Shown here one piece after another: positions 15,611 through 25,767 of a stretch of DNA of 53,216 nucleotides. The stretch lies in NCBI GenBank assembly GCA_902614835.1, contig CACMMU010000005.1:1-53216 (forward strand), written 5' to 3'. The notes beneath the pieces are model-generated. The model saw only the letters and a list, made by a program, of their open reading frames with translations. It ran no database searches and was not told the origin of the DNA. The stretch's first letter is position 1; every line of letters begins with the position of its first letter. The translations under genes and the position numbers were made by a program. Source of the DNA: an uncultured Pelagibacteraceae bacterium (GTDB taxonomy: Bacteria; Pseudomonadota; Alphaproteobacteria; Pelagibacterales; Pelagibacteraceae).

Positions 15611-16651
15611 ATGCTAAAAATAGTAAGAAACTTTGTTTTATTTTTTTCAGCAGCAATTTTGTTGGCAGCATGTCAACAAGGCGGCGGTAGCGGAAAAAAA
15701 TCTAAAACATTAGACAATACTAAAAAAGCTGGTTTCGTTAAGTGTGGAGTTTCACAAGGTCTACCAGGATTTTCTAATGCTGATGCATCAGGAAACTGGA
15801 CAGGAATTGACGTAGATGTTTGCAGAGCAGTTGCTGCTGCAGTTCTAGGTGACTCTGAAAAAGTAAAATACTTTCCTTTAAGCGCTAAAGAAAGATTTAC
15901 GGCACTAACATCTGGCGAAATAGATGTTCTATCAAGAAATACTACTTGGACTTTATCAAGAGATGCTGACATTGGTTTAACTTTTGTTGGTGTTAATTTC
16001 TATGATGGACAAGGTTTCATGGTTAGAAAAAACTCTGGAATCAATTCTACGAGTGATTTTAAAAGCGGGATATCTGCTTGTACAAACATTGGTACGACTA
16101 CAGAGCTTAATATGAGAGATTTCTTTAATTCAAAAGGAATTAAATATGAGCCTGTTGCTTTCGAAAAAGCCGATGAGGTCGTAGCAGCTTATGACGCTGG
16201 TAGATGTGATACTTACACTACTGATAAATCTGGATTAGCTGCTCAAAGGACAAAAATGAAAAATCCTGATGAGCATAAAGTTCTACCAGAAACAATATCA
16301 AAAGAACCATTAGGTCCTGTTGTAAGACAAGGGGACTCAGTATGGGAAGATATTGTTAGATGGTCTTTAAATACCATGATCGAAGCAGAAGAGTACGGTA
16401 TAACTTCATCAAACGCTGAAAGCATGAAAACTTCAGAAAACCCTGCAATTAAAAGACTTGTAGGTGCTGAAGGAGAACTTGGTGCAGCATTTGGTTTAGA
16501 TAACGACTGGAGCTTAAGAATTATCCAACAAGTAGGTAATTATGGTGAAAGCTACAAAAAACACATAGCTGACACAGGTATTTTACCTAAGAGAGGTCCA
16601 AATCAACTTTGGACTAAAGGTGGTATTCTTTATGTTCCACCTGCACGATAA
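15611..16651 (+). CDS. aapJ: General L-amino acid ABC transporter substrate-binding lipoprotein AapJ
   Basis: This 346-residue family-3 binding protein is close to AapJ/YhdW. The signal sequence ends in the lipobox LAAC with Cys21, followed by a Gly/Lys-rich linker, so it is probably membrane anchored. Typical segments are FVKCGVSQGLPGFSNADASGNWTGIDVDVCRAVAAAVLGD-like (split here only for description), SLNTMIEAEEYGI and AAFGLDNDWSLRIIQQVGNYGE. The start has a strong Shine-Dalgarno (AAGGGGA). It is first in the aapJQMP operon and is cut off from aapQ by a strong terminator-like hairpin. It imports a broad range of L-amino acids in known systems. Confidence 0.94.
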   Translation: MLKIVRNFVLFFSAAILLAACQQGGGSGKKSKTLDNTKKAGFVKCGVSQGLPGFSNADASGNWTGIDVDVCRAVAAAVLGDSEKVKYFPLSAKERFTALTSGEIDVLSRNTTWTLSRDADIGLTFVGVNFYDGQGFMVRKNSGINSTSDFKSGISACTNIGTTTELNMRDFFNSKGIKYEPVAFEKADEVVAAYDAGRCDTYTTDKSGLAAQRTKMKNPDEHKVLPETISKEPLGPVVRQGDSVWEDIVRWSLNTMIEAEEYGITSSNAESMKTSENPAIKRLVGAEGELGAAFGLDNDWSLRIIQQVGNYGESYKKHIADTGILPKRGPNQLWTKGGILYVPPAR

Positions 16652-16675
16652 TTGGTAAAAACTATTATTAAAAAG

Positions 16676-16706
16676 AAAGGGCTGGATTTTTCCGGCCCTT
16701 TTTTTT
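16676..16706 (+). terminator. Stem-loop/terminator between aapJ and aapQ
   Basis: AAAGGGC (16676-16682) pairs with GCCCTTT (16695-16701). Inner pairs T-G, G-C, G-C and A-T close a TTTT loop, and seven further T/A-rich bases follow. It is a textbook rho-independent terminator placed inside the operon, which would give much more aapJ than permease mRNA. Confidence 0.88.
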
Positions 16707-16720
16707 ATTAATGAAAATAG

Positions 16721-17872
16721 ATGAGCAATAATTTAAAAAGAGTCTTACCTCAAATAATAACCCTATTACTTATAGTATTAATATTTGGTTTTTTTACCAT
16801 TAATGCCCAAATGAATATGTCGAATAGAGGTATTGATTTTGGATATGGTTTTCTAGGACAAGAGTCATCATTTGATGTGCAATTTTCATTAATAGAATAC
16901 GATGGATCACATTCTTACGCACGCGCTTATCTCGTAGGACTATTAAATACTATATTAGTTTCAGTTTTAGGTATAATTTTCTGCACTATTATCGGTATCG
17001 TAGTTGGTATAGCCAGACTTTCGCCAAATTATTTAATACGGACAACAGCCGCATGGTATGTTGAGTTTTTTAGAAATGTTCCGCTACTCTTGCAAATATT
17101 TTTTTGGTACTACGCAGCTTTAAGAGCGCTACCTCTTCCAGAAAATACAGAACCTTTATTTGGAGTAACGTATTTGACCGTTAAAGGATATTATATGCCA
17201 GGTTTCATTTGGGAAAATTTTAACGTTTTAATTTATTCTATTTTAGCAGCAATTATCTCCATTGTTTTTATAAGATTGTACGCAAAAAAAATACAAGAGG
17301 AACAAGGCAAACAATTGCCAGTTTTTTTAATTTCTTTAGGATTACTGATAATTTTACCTGTTCTAACAATAATCACAGGCATTGTTCAATTAGAGGTTGA
17401 ATTGCCTGTTTTAAAACAACTATCTAAAACCTCATTTATTTACGAAGGAGGAGTGAGCGTTCCTCCAGAATTAATTGCACTAGTTTTAGCTTTGTCATTA
17501 TATACAGCTACGTTTGTTGCGGAATGTGTACGAGCGGGAATTCAAGGTATAAGCAAAGGTCAAAAAGAAGCCGCTGCATCAGTAGGTTTAACACCAAATC
17601 AAATTTTAAAATTAGTAGTTATGCCACAAGCATTAAGAATTATAATTCCCCCAACTACAAACCAATATTTAAATTTAACAAAAAATTCATCTCTAGCTGC
17701 CGCAATAGCTTATCCTGATTTAGTGTTGGTTTTTGCTGGAACCGCTCTAATGCAAACTGGTAGAGCCATAGAAATAGTTTCAATTACGATGTTAACTTAT
17801 TTAACACTTAGCCTATCAATATCTGTACTAATGAATTGGTACAACAAAAAGATAGCAATAAAAGAGAAATAA
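16721..17872 (+). CDS. aapQ: General L-amino acid ABC transporter permease AapQ
   Basis: This 383-residue inner-membrane permease of the His/Glu/Gln/Arg family has characteristic AapQ segments (FRNVPLLLQIFFWYYAALRALPLP and VSVPPELIALVLALSLYTATFVAE). The EAA loop is QKEAAASVGLTPNQILKLVVMPQA. It carries a long central loop typical of AapQ/YhdX compared with the roughly 220-residue HisQ type. It starts with ATG 15 bases after the terminator tract of aapJ. It is followed after a single base by aapM, its heterodimer partner. Confidence 0.94.
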   Translation: MSNNLKRVLPQIITLLLIVLIFGFFTINAQMNMSNRGIDFGYGFLGQESSFDVQFSLIEYDGSHSYARAYLVGLLNTILVSVLGIIFCTIIGIVVGIARLSPNYLIRTTAAWYVEFFRNVPLLLQIFFWYYAALRALPLPENTEPLFGVTYLTVKGYYMPGFIWENFNVLIYSILAAIISIVFIRLYAKKIQEEQGKQLPVFLISLGLLIILPVLTIITGIVQLEVELPVLKQLSKTSFIYEGGVSVPPELIALVLALSLYTATFVAECVRAGIQGISKGQKEAAASVGLTPNQILKLVVMPQALRIIIPPTTNQYLNLTKNSSLAAAIAYPDLVLVFAGTALMQTGRAIEIVSITMLTYLTLSLSISVLMNWYNKKIAIKEK

Positions 17873-17873
17873 A

Positions 17874-19148
17874 ATGAACAATATTAATATTTTAAAGCCA
17901 AATAGAGAGAATTTTAAAATCTTTTTATATATAGGATCTACATTGGTATTTTTGGGAATTTTTGATGTTTTTTTAAGAAGTTTTTTTAACCTTAATTTTG
18001 TGACTTTTTTACCAGGTATTATCAATTTCTTGTTTCCATTAATATTAGGACTAGCTGGTTTACAAATGATAAGACTTGAGTATTCAGGGTTAAAATCTGT
18101 TGATCTCATTAATAGAAGTGTAAACAATAATACGTTCAATGCCGCATTAACACTTTCAATAATTTTTTTAGCATTATTGGCGATTCCACCATCTCTAAAT
18201 TGGATGATATTAGATGCAAATATCTCTGGTAATACAAAAGAAGCTTGTGCAGGATCAGAAGGTGCTTGTTGGACTTATATTAAAGTGTGGTTTAGACGAT
18301 TTATGTACGGAATGTATCCCAATGAATTTCATTGGAGAATAAATGTAGCTTTTATTATTCTAATTTCATTTGCTTTTGTTGGTTTTTTTGCGAAGGGAAA
18401 ATTTAAAAATTACCTTACTTTTTACTATGCTATTGCATATCCAATTATAGCTTTTTTAATAATATATTTTTTAATATCTGGAGGATCTTTTGGTTTGGAA
18501 TGGGTAGAAACTAATGCTTGGGGCGGCCTATCTTTAACATTTATTGTTTCTTTTTTTGGTTTAATTTTTTGTTTTCCTCTTGGTATGATATTTGCATTAG
18601 GCAGAAGATCGGAATTACCGATGATCAGGTATATCTCTATTGGCTATATAGAGTTTTGGAGAGGCGTTCCATTGATAACAGTTCTTTTTATGTCTTCGGT
18701 TATGTTCCCAATGTTTTTACCTGCAGATACATTTGTGGATAAATTGGTTCGTGTTGTTGCAGCAATAGTTCTTTTTGAAGCTGCATACGTTGCCGAAGTT
18801 ATTCGTGGTGGCTTACAAGCTCTTCCAAAAGGGCAATACGATGCTGCTAAGTCTTTAGGAATGGGATATTGGAAAATGCAAATTTTTGTAATTTTACCCC
18901 AAGCTTTAAAATTAGTTATACCTGGAATTGCAAATACATTTTTAGCTTTAGTAAAAGATACACCATTAATATTTGTAGTTGGTTTATCCGAAGTTGTAGG
19001 AATGCTTCAAATGGCAAAAACAAATCCTAAATGGCTTGGATATGCTATGGAAGGCTATATTTTTGCCTCTATATTATTCTGGGCAATTTGTTATGCTATG
19101 AGTAAATATAGTCAATATTTAGAGTTAAAATATAAAACAGATAGATAA
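17874..19148 (+). CDS. aapM: General L-amino acid ABC transporter permease AapM
   Basis: This 424-residue inner-membrane permease is the partner of AapQ. Several N-terminal helices precede the core. Typical AapM segments are [58 protein letters not shown] and the EAA loop [24 protein letters not shown]. It is somewhat longer than the usual 385 or so residues because of the N-terminal region, which includes a short Cys-containing periplasmic loop ([11 protein letters not shown]). It lies between aapQ and aapP with one- and eight-base gaps. Confidence 0.94.
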   Translation: MNNINILKPNRENFKIFLYIGSTLVFLGIFDVFLRSFFNLNFVTFLPGIINFLFPLILGLAGLQMIRLEYSGLKSVDLINRSVNNNTFNAALTLSIIFLALLAIPPSLNWMILDANISGNTKEACAGSEGACWTYIKVWFRRFMYGMYPNEFHWRINVAFIILISFAFVGFFAKGKFKNYLTFYYAIAYPIIAFLIIYFLISGGSFGLEWVETNAWGGLSLTFIVSFFGLIFCFPLGMIFALGRRSELPMIRYISIGYIEFWRGVPLITVLFMSSVMFPMFLPADTFVDKLVRVVAAIVLFEAAYVAEVIRGGLQALPKGQYDAAKSLGMGYWKMQIFVILPQALKLVIPGIANTFLALVKDTPLIFVVGLSEVVGMLQMAKTNPKWLGYAMEGYIFASILFWAICYAMSKYSQYLELKYKTDR

Positions 19149-19156
19149 GGAATTTT

Positions 19157-19888
19157 ATGTCGGCAATTATAGAAATGAAAGAAGTCAACAAGTGGTTTGG
19201 AGACTTTCAGGTTTTAAAAGATATAAACTTAGAAGTTGCCGAAAAGCAAAAAATTGTAGTTTGTGGTCCTTCAGGATCGGGTAAATCAACTTTAATCAGG
19301 TGTATTAATAGACTTGAAGAACATCAAAAAGGAACAATTGTAGTAGACGGAAATGAACTTTCTGAAAAAACTAAAGACATTGAAAAAATTAGAGCCGAGG
19401 TTGGAATGGTTTTTCAGCAATTTAATCTATTTCCACATTTGTCAATTTTAGACAATTGTACTTTAGCTCCAATATGGGTAAAAAAAACACCAAAGAAAAA
19501 AGCTGAGGAATTTGCAATGAGACAACTAGACCAAGTTCAAATCGCAGATCAAGCTGCAAAATTCCCAGGGCAATTATCAGGAGGTCAACAGCAAAGAGCA
19601 GCTCTTGCCAGAGCTTTATGCATGGAACCAAAAATAATGTTATTTGATGAACCAACATCTGCACTTGATCCTGAGATGATTAAAGAGGTACTAGATGCTA
19701 TGGTTAATTTAGCGAAACAAGGTATGACGATGATTGTTGTAACCCACGAGATGGGTTTTGCAAAAGAAGTTGCCGATGAAGTAGTTTTTATGGATGAAGG
19801 AATGATTGTTGAAAAAGCTAAAACTAAAGAATTCTTCGACAACCCAAAAAATGAGAGAACAAAGTTATTTTTAAGTCAAATTCTCTAA
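19157..19888 (+). CDS. aapP: General L-amino acid ABC transporter ATP-binding protein AapP
   Basis: This 243-residue ATPase of the polar amino-acid family has Walker [10 protein letters not shown] (37-45), Q-loop in [11 protein letters not shown], signature LSGGQ (140-144), Walker B IMLFDEP (160-166) and switch His in VTHEMGFA. It is almost canonical in length and sequence. It closes the aapJQMP operon; AGGAATTTT before the ATG is a weak Shine-Dalgarno. The DUF6134 gene follows after 24 bases on the same strand, so read-through is likely. Confidence 0.95.
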   Translation: MSAIIEMKEVNKWFGDFQVLKDINLEVAEKQKIVVCGPSGSGKSTLIRCINRLEEHQKGTIVVDGNELSEKTKDIEKIRAEVGMVFQQFNLFPHLSILDNCTLAPIWVKKTPKKKAEEFAMRQLDQVQIADQAAKFPGQLSGGQQQRAALARALCMEPKIMLFDEPTSALDPEMIKEVLDAMVNLAKQGMTMIVVTHEMGFAKEVADEVVFMDEGMIVEKAKTKEFFDNPKNERTKLFLSQIL

Positions 19889-19912
19889 AATTTATATTTT
19901 TACATTTTTTTA

Positions 19913-20596
19913 ATGAAAAAATTATTTATCTTAATTAATATTTTAATTATAATTTCGGTATCTAACGCTTTTTCACATGCTCAACATTATGCCAAAATAA
20001 AATATTTAAAATATAATTTATTCTTAAATGATGAGCTGATTGGTTATCACACATTTCATTTTAAGAGCAAAAATGAATTATTATTTGTAAAAGGAGAAGG
20101 TTATTTTAAAGTATCTAAATTAGGAATTGATTTAATTGAATATTTTACAAATAGTAATGAAGTATATAAAGAAAACCAGCTTATTGAGTTTAATTCAAAT
20201 ACTAAGCAAAATGATAAAATAAAATACGTTAAAGTAAAATTAAATAAAAACACTCTTAATATTGATGGATCTTCTTTTAAGGGAGAAACTGATAGCACCA
20301 CTTTAACAAGTAGTTGGTGGAATCATGAAATTGTAAAAAAAAAGAAGCAAATTAGCTCTATATCTGGCAGAATTATTGATCAAAAAGTTAATTTTTTAGG
20401 AAAAAAAAAAATAAATATTGATAAAAAAGATTACAATACACTAAAATTTCATATTTTTTCAAATGACAACAAACCTATGAATGAAAAAAAAATAAATATT
20501 AAAATTTGGTACGATTCAGATAGTTTAATTTGGCTTAAAGCTTCATATGAAAAATTAGGAAAATGGGAGTATCAGTTGGCTGAGATAAAATATTAA
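19913..20596 (+). CDS. Exported DUF6134-family protein, unknown function
   Basis: This 227-residue protein has an N-terminal signal peptide (about 1-21, ending NAFSHA). The body resembles the DUF6134 family of periplasmic beta-rich proteins. It begins YNLFLNDELIGYHTFHF and contains SSWWNHEIVKKKKQISSISG and IKIWYDSDSLIWLKASYEKLGKWEY. The function of the family is unknown to me. The gene follows aapP on the same strand by 24 bases, but I see no functional link to amino-acid import. Confidence 0.75.
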   Translation: MKKLFILINILIIISVSNAFSHAQHYAKIKYLKYNLFLNDELIGYHTFHFKSKNELLFVKGEGYFKVSKLGIDLIEYFTNSNEVYKENQLIEFNSNTKQNDKIKYVKVKLNKNTLNIDGSSFKGETDSTTLTSSWWNHEIVKKKKQISSISGRIIDQKVNFLGKKKINIDKKDYNTLKFHIFSNDNKPMNEKKINIKIWYDSDSLIWLKASYEKLGKWEYQLAEIKY

Positions 20597-20764
20597 TTTT
20601 TTCACTTAAAAAATTCATTAAAATTTGTAAAATGTCAATATACCTGTCTCATTTATTATATAAAATAAGGGTTTATTTGACCCAAAATAAAATATCTATT
20701 ATTCATATTTACTATTGCTAAAATATTTTTTTTAAGGTTCAATCATTAATTCAGAGGGAAATTA
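20597..20764. promoter_or_regulatory. Spacer before the XRE regulator
   Basis: This is a 168-bp A/T-rich gap. An A/T-only inverted repeat AATTTTTT-N5-AAAAAATT (20595-20615) overlaps the DUF6134 stop and may aid mRNA ending. GGGT-N7-ACCC (20669-20684 region) is too short to call. The XRE promoter must lie here, since AGAGGGA precedes that ATG. Confidence 0.4.
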
Positions 20765-21133
20765 ATGGAAAAAAATTTTAATACTCATTTGGGAAAAAAG
20801 TTAAGAATGAGAAGATTATCTTTAGGTCTCACCCAAACTAAAGTTGCAAATGCAATAAATGTTACTTTTCAACAGATCCAAAAATATGAAAAGGGAACCA
20901 ATGGAGTTAGTTCTAGTAGATTAATGCAGTTAGCTTCGTTTCTTAAAGTACCTGTAAATTATTTTTATGAGGATTATCCCGAAAATAAAAGCGGTGAACC
21001 AATACCTCAAGACGAAACACAAGATTTAAATTATTCTTTTCTAGTAAAAATATTCACAAAATTATCACAAACTCAAAAAGCTAAAGTCGTACAAATACTC
21101 AGAAATACATCAGATTTAAAAGAGACTGGTTAA
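20765..21133 (+). CDS. XRE-family helix-turn-helix transcriptional regulator
   Basis: This 122-residue protein has one HTH_3 domain at about residues 8-66 (LGKKLRMRRLSLGLTQTKVA, then VTFQQIQKYEKGTNGVSSSRLMQLA). A C-terminal helix-rich tail (about 85-118) probably dimerises. It belongs to the small Cro/C1-like regulators widespread in alphaproteobacteria; targets are unknown. A good Shine-Dalgarno (AGAGGGA) precedes the ATG. It is monocistronic, facing tRNA-Asn on the other strand two bases away. Regulators are few in SAR11-type genomes, so this may be a general one. Confidence 0.88.
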   Translation: MEKNFNTHLGKKLRMRRLSLGLTQTKVANAINVTFQQIQKYEKGTNGVSSSRLMQLASFLKVPVNYFYEDYPENKSGEPIPQDETQDLNYSFLVKIFTKLSQTQKAKVVQILRNTSDLKETG

Positions 21134-21135
21134 TT

Positions 21136-21211
21136 TGGCTCCTCGGGCAGGACTCGAACCTGCGACCAATTGATTAACAGTCAACTGCTCTACCAACTGA
21201 GCTACCGAGGA
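21136..21211 (-). tRNA. tRNA-Asn (anticodon GTT)
   Basis: A complete cloverleaf lies on the minus strand: acceptor TCCTCGG/CCGAGGA, anticodon loop CTGTTAA, T arm GCAGG-TTCGAGT-CCTGC and encoded CCA. It lies 48 bases after tRNA-Cys in the same direction, so the two may be co-transcribed. Confidence 0.97.
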
Positions 21212-21259
21212 ATAAATCAATATTCTTACAATATCTTAAATTTATAACAAGATAAATTT

Positions 21260-21333
21260 TGGAGGCCACGCCCAGAATCGAACTGGGATAAAAGGATTTG
21301 CAATCCTCTGCGTAACCATTCCGCCACGTGGCC
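21260..21333 (-). tRNA. tRNA-Cys (anticodon GCA)
   Basis: A cloverleaf lies on the minus strand with acceptor GGCCACG/CGTGGCC, anticodon loop TTGCAAA, encoded CCA and discriminator base U73, the expected identity element for tRNA-Cys. It diverges from valS. Confidence 0.97.
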
Positions 21334-21418
21334 ATAAAGTTATAATAATGCAGATTAATATACCTTTATATAGAAAAATAAAGCTAGAAGTTTGTAAATA
21401 ATATTAATATTTATAAGT

Positions 21419-24052
21419 ATGAGTCTTGATAGATATAATCACACAAAAGTTGAAGACAGGATATATGCTTATTGGGAAAAAAATAAACTTTTTAAACCTA
21501 GAAAAAGGAAAAAAACTTTTTCAATAGTAATTCCCCCACCTAATGTTACAGGCAGTCTTCATATGGGGCATGCTTTAAACAATTCACTTCAAGATGTTTT
21601 AATAAGATTCCATCGAATGAATGATTTTGAGACTTTATGGCAACCTGGAACTGATCATGCTGGTATAGCTACCCAGGCTTTAGTTGAAAAAAGTCTTAAA
21701 TCAAAAAATATTGACAAAAATAAAATTGGTAGAGAAGAATTTGTAAAAAAGGTTTGGCAGTGGAAAAATGAATATGGTGGTAAAATAATAAAACAACTCA
21801 AAAAACTTGGCTGTTCATGCGACTGGTCAAGAAATGCATTTACCATGGATGAAAATTTATCTAAATCTGTATTAAAAGTATTTGTAGATTTATACAAAAA
21901 AAAATTAATTTATAAATCAAAAAAACTCGTAAATTGGGACACGGTACTAAAAACAGCAATATCTGACCTTGAGGTTGACCAGAGAGAAGTTAACTCAAAA
22001 CTTTATTATATAAAATATCAAATTGAAAACTCTTCTAATTTTATAATTATAGCCACCACAAGACCTGAAACTTTGTTGGGAGACACAGCTATTGCTGTAA
22101 ACCCTAAAGATGAAAGATATAAAAAACTATCGGGTAAATTTGCTATTTTACCAATTGTGGGAAGAAAAATTAAAATTATTCAAGATGATTATGCCGATCC
22201 AGAGCAAGGTACGGGAGCAGTTAAAATTACTCCAGCACACGATTTTAATGATTTCGAAGTTGGAAAAAGACATAACCTGGAAATGATAAATATTTTTACA
22301 AAAGAAGGTAAGTTAAATAAAAATGTACCATCAAATTACATAGGATTAGACAGATTTGAAGCTAGAAAAATAATCTTAGAAGAATTGTCAAAATTAGAAC
22401 TTCTGACAAAAGAAGAGAGCATAAAAAATAAAGTTCCTTATGGAGATAGATCAAACTCTATTATAGAACCATATTTAACTGAACAATGGTTTGTTGATGC
22501 AAAAAAACTTTCTATAAATGCTAAAAAAATTGTTAAAAATAAAAAAACAAATTTTTTTCCAGAAAATTGGTCTAAGACTTATTTCCAATGGATGAATAAT
22601 ATTGAACCCTGGTGTATTTCTAGACAATTATGGTGGGGACATCAAATTCCTGCTTGGTATGGCCCAGACAAAAAAATCTTCGTTGCTGAAAATATAAAAA
22701 AAGCAGAATTTGATGCAAGAAAATTTTACAAAAAGAAAGTTAAGTTAATTAGAGATCCAGATGTTTTAGATACTTGGTTTTCATCAGGTCTTTGGCCATT
22801 CGCTACTCTTGGATGGCCCTCTTCAAATTATTTCATTAAGAAATTCTATCCTACATCTGTGTTGGTTACAGGCTTTGATATAATATTTTTTTGGGTAGCA
22901 AGAATGATGATGCTAGGTATGGAATTTTTAAAAAAAGAACCCTTCAAAAAAGTTTACGTTCATGCCCTAGTAAGAGATGAGAAAGGACAAAAAATGTCTA
23001 AATCTAAAGGAAATGTTATTGACCCTTTAGAGTTAATAGAAAGATACAGTGCTGATGCATTAAGATTCACCTTGTTATCTATGGCCTCACCTGGAAGAGA
23101 TGTTAAATTATCGGAACAAAGAGTTAAAGGTTACAGAAATTTTCTTACTAAAATATGGAATGCCAATAATTTTTTAAAAGTTAATAAGTGTGATTTCAAA
23201 AGTCAAATTAACCCAAAGAAACTTTCATTAAATATAAACAAATGGATATATACAGAGTTAATTAAAACCAAGAATTTAGCCGAACAACACATAAATACCT
23301 ATAGATTTGATGAAGCATCAAGGATTATTTATAAATTTGTTTGGAATAGTTACTGTGATTGGTATTTGGAACTTTCAAAGACAATATTATTTTCAAAAAA
23401 TAAAAAAAAAATTAAAGAGGTTAAAAGTACTGCGGGCTTTATCTTTAAGGAAGCTTTGATACTTTTGCACCCCTTTATTCCCTTTATTACTGAAGAATTA
23501 TGGTTAAAAAACAGGTTAAAAAAACAAAAAGAAAAGTATTTGATGTATTCTAATTGGATTAAAGACAATAAAGTTCAAAAGGATAAAGAGATTACAAATG
23601 TAAATCAGGTAATAGACGTTATATCTAAAATAAGATCCTTTAAAAACGAATTAAATGTTAGCCCCGGTTCTTTTATCGATATTTCTATTGAAAATATTAA
23701 GAAAGATAATAAAAAACTTTTTGTTAAGAATGAGATTTTGCTAAAAAAACTTGGAAGAATTAATAATATTTATATGAAAAATTTATCAAGTAAGTCAGCC
23801 GACCTTGTTATTTCTGGTGAAATATTAAAAATATATTTTGATAAAAACGTTGATCTGAATCTTATTAAAAACAATTTGATAAAGAAACAAGACAAAATCT
23901 CAAAAGAATTGCATGCTATTCATAGAAAACTAGATAATAAAAGCTTTATAGAAAAGGCACCAAAGCATATTGTCGAACAGGATAAAAATACCTATAATGA
24001 TTTGAAAAATAATATTGATAAAATTAATTTAACTATTAAGAGCTTAAAATGA
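21419..24052 (+). CDS. valS: Valyl-tRNA synthetase
   Basis: This cytoplasmic class I synthetase of 877 residues charges tRNA-Val. The ATP-site motifs are HMGH (48-51) and KMSKS (525-529). The CP1 editing domain is present ([17 protein letters not shown]). The catalytic core has [20 protein letters not shown], and the anticodon domain follows with [13 protein letters not shown]. The C-terminal coiled coil typical of ValS is present ([15 protein letters not shown]). It starts at ATG 21419 with no clear Shine-Dalgarno. Its stop overlaps the ilvD start by four bases (ATGA), so it leads a valS-ilvD-manC operon. Confidence 0.97.
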   Translation: MSLDRYNHTKVEDRIYAYWEKNKLFKPRKRKKTFSIVIPPPNVTGSLHMGHALNNSLQDVLIRFHRMNDFETLWQPGTDHAGIATQALVEKSLKSKNIDKNKIGREEFVKKVWQWKNEYGGKIIKQLKKLGCSCDWSRNAFTMDENLSKSVLKVFVDLYKKKLIYKSKKLVNWDTVLKTAISDLEVDQREVNSKLYYIKYQIENSSNFIIIATTRPETLLGDTAIAVNPKDERYKKLSGKFAILPIVGRKIKIIQDDYADPEQGTGAVKITPAHDFNDFEVGKRHNLEMINIFTKEGKLNKNVPSNYIGLDRFEARKIILEELSKLELLTKEESIKNKVPYGDRSNSIIEPYLTEQWFVDAKKLSINAKKIVKNKKTNFFPENWSKTYFQWMNNIEPWCISRQLWWGHQIPAWYGPDKKIFVAENIKKAEFDARKFYKKKVKLIRDPDVLDTWFSSGLWPFATLGWPSSNYFIKKFYPTSVLVTGFDIIFFWVARMMMLGMEFLKKEPFKKVYVHALVRDEKGQKMSKSKGNVIDPLELIERYSADALRFTLLSMASPGRDVKLSEQRVKGYRNFLTKIWNANNFLKVNKCDFKSQINPKKLSLNINKWIYTELIKTKNLAEQHINTYRFDEASRIIYKFVWNSYCDWYLELSKTILFSKNKKKIKEVKSTAGFIFKEALILLHPFIPFITEELWLKNRLKKQKEKYLMYSNWIKDNKVQKDKEITNVNQVIDVISKIRSFKNELNVSPGSFIDISIENIKKDNKKLFVKNEILLKKLGRINNIYMKNLSSKSADLVISGEILKIYFDKNVDLNLIKNNLIKKQDKISKELHAIHRKLDNKSFIEKAPKHIVEQDKNTYNDLKNNIDKINLTIKSLK

Positions 24053-25767
24053 AAACTTTTAACAAAAAAAAATTACCAAGTAGACATACCTCGTTAGGTC
24101 CCGATAGAGCTCCTCAAAGATCCTTTTATTATGCAATGAATTTAACTGAAAAAGATGTCGCCAAACCGTTTGTTGGAGTTGTTTCGACATGGAATGAGGC
24201 TGCCCCATGCAATATTGCTCTTATGAGACAAGCCCAATCAGTAAAAAAAGGAGTTAAGTCTAATGGAGGAACGCCGAGAGAGTTTTGTACTATTACAGTA
24301 ACAGATGGGATAGCAATGGGGCACGAGGGAATGAAGTCTTCTCTAGTTTCTAGAGATGTCATTGCTGATTCAACAGAATTAACAGTCAGAGGACATTGTT
24401 ATGACGCTTTAGTAGGTGTAGCGGGTTGCGATAAGTCTTTACCCGGTTTGATGATGGCAATGGTTAGATTAAATGTACCTAGTGTTTTTATTTATGGCGG
24501 ATCAATTCTTCCAGGCAGATTTAATGGAAAGGATGTAACTGTAGTAGATGTTTTCGAAGGAGTAGGTAAATATTCCTCTGGAAAGATGACAGAACATGCT
24601 TTACGTAAATTAGAATTAAAAGCTTGTCCAAGTGCAGGAGCTTGTGGCGGACAATTTACCGCAAATACCATGGCATGTGTTTCTGAAGCAATTGGATTGG
24701 CGCTTCCTTATTCTGCAGGCACACCAGCACCTTATGAACAAAGAGACAAATATGCTTTACAAAGTGGTAAAGCAGTAATGAATTTATTAAAGAAAAATAT
24801 CAGACCTAGAGATATTGTTACTAGAAAATCTTTAGAAAATGCAGCAACAATAGTAGCAGCTACAGGTGGATCTACCAATGCAGCTTTACACTTACCAGCT
24901 CTTGCAAATGAAATAGGAATTAAATTTGATTTAATGGACGTCGCTAAAATTTTTAAAAAAACACCTTATCTTGCAGATTTAAAACCCGGCGGCAAATATG
25001 TTGCCAAAGATATGTGGAAAGCAGGTGGTGTTCCAATGCTATTAAAAACTTTATTAGATGGTGGTTATCTTCATGGAAACTGTTTAACTGTTACTGGTAA
25101 AACTATGAAAGAAAATTTGAAAAAAGTTAAATTTAATGAAAAACAAAAAGTAATGAGAAAACACAACAGACCTTTATCGAATGATGGTGGTGTAGTGGGA
25201 TTAAAAGGAAATCTTGCCCCACAAGGCGCAATTGTAAAAGTTGCAGGATTAAAAAAACTTCAGTTTACTGGACGAGCAAGATGTTTTGACACGGAAGAGT
25301 CCGCGTATAAAGCTGTATTAAAAAGAAAATATAAAGATGGTGATATTATAGTTATAAGATACGAAGGACCCAAGGGTGGACCTGGTATGAGAGAGATGTT
25401 GCAAACCACAGGCGCAATATATGGACAGGGAAAAGGCGAAAAAGTTGCTTTAATCACAGATGGAAGATTTTCTGGAGCAACAAGAGGATTCTGTATTGGA
25501 CATGTTGGACCCGAAGCATCTGTTGGTGGTCCTATAGCTTTGCTAAAAAATGGTGATGTAATAAATATAGATGCTAAAAAAGGAACTATTAACGTAAAAC
25601 TATCAAAAAAAGAACTAGCAAAAAGAAGAAAGAAATGGAAACCAAAAAAATTAAATTTTGGTAATGGTACATTATGGAAATACGCTCAAACTGTGGGACC
25701 TGCATATCTGGGAGCTTCAACTCATCCAGGTGCAAAAGAAGAAGTTAGGTGCTACGCAGATATCTAA
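24049..25767 (+). CDS. ilvD: Dihydroxy-acid dehydratase
   Basis: This is a 572-residue Fe-S enzyme of valine, isoleucine and pantothenate synthesis. It dehydrates 2,3-dihydroxy-3-methylbutanoate and its homologue to the 2-keto acids. The cluster cysteines are visible: Cys54 (APCN), Cys127 (GCDKSLPG) and Cys199 ([16 protein letters not shown]). The C-terminal catalytic region has [12 protein letters not shown] and [22 protein letters not shown]. Overlap with valS couples branched-chain amino-acid supply with valine charging. The codon after the stop is the start of manC. Confidence 0.97.
   Translation: MKTFNKKKLPSRHTSLGPDRAPQRSFYYAMNLTEKDVAKPFVGVVSTWNEAAPCNIALMRQAQSVKKGVKSNGGTPREFCTITVTDGIAMGHEGMKSSLVSRDVIADSTELTVRGHCYDALVGVAGCDKSLPGLMMAMVRLNVPSVFIYGGSILPGRFNGKDVTVVDVFEGVGKYSSGKMTEHALRKLELKACPSAGACGGQFTANTMACVSEAIGLALPYSAGTPAPYEQRDKYALQSGKAVMNLLKKNIRPRDIVTRKSLENAATIVAATGGSTNAALHLPALANEIGIKFDLMDVAKIFKKTPYLADLKPGGKYVAKDMWKAGGVPMLLKTLLDGGYLHGNCLTVTGKTMKENLKKVKFNEKQKVMRKHNRPLSNDGGVVGLKGNLAPQGAIVKVAGLKKLQFTGRARCFDTEESAYKAVLKRKYKDGDIIVIRYEGPKGGPGMREMLQTTGAIYGQGKGEKVALITDGRFSGATRGFCIGHVGPEASVGGPIALLKNGDVINIDAKKGTINVKLSKKELAKRRKKWKPKKLNFGNGTLWKYAQTVGPAYLGASTHPGAKEEVRCYADI

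Noticed and set aside
20661-20695. Possible hairpin GGGT-N7-ACCC before the XRE gene, considered as a leader or autoregulatory element
   Set aside because: Only four pairs with a large loop and no T tract; expected by chance in a gap of this size.
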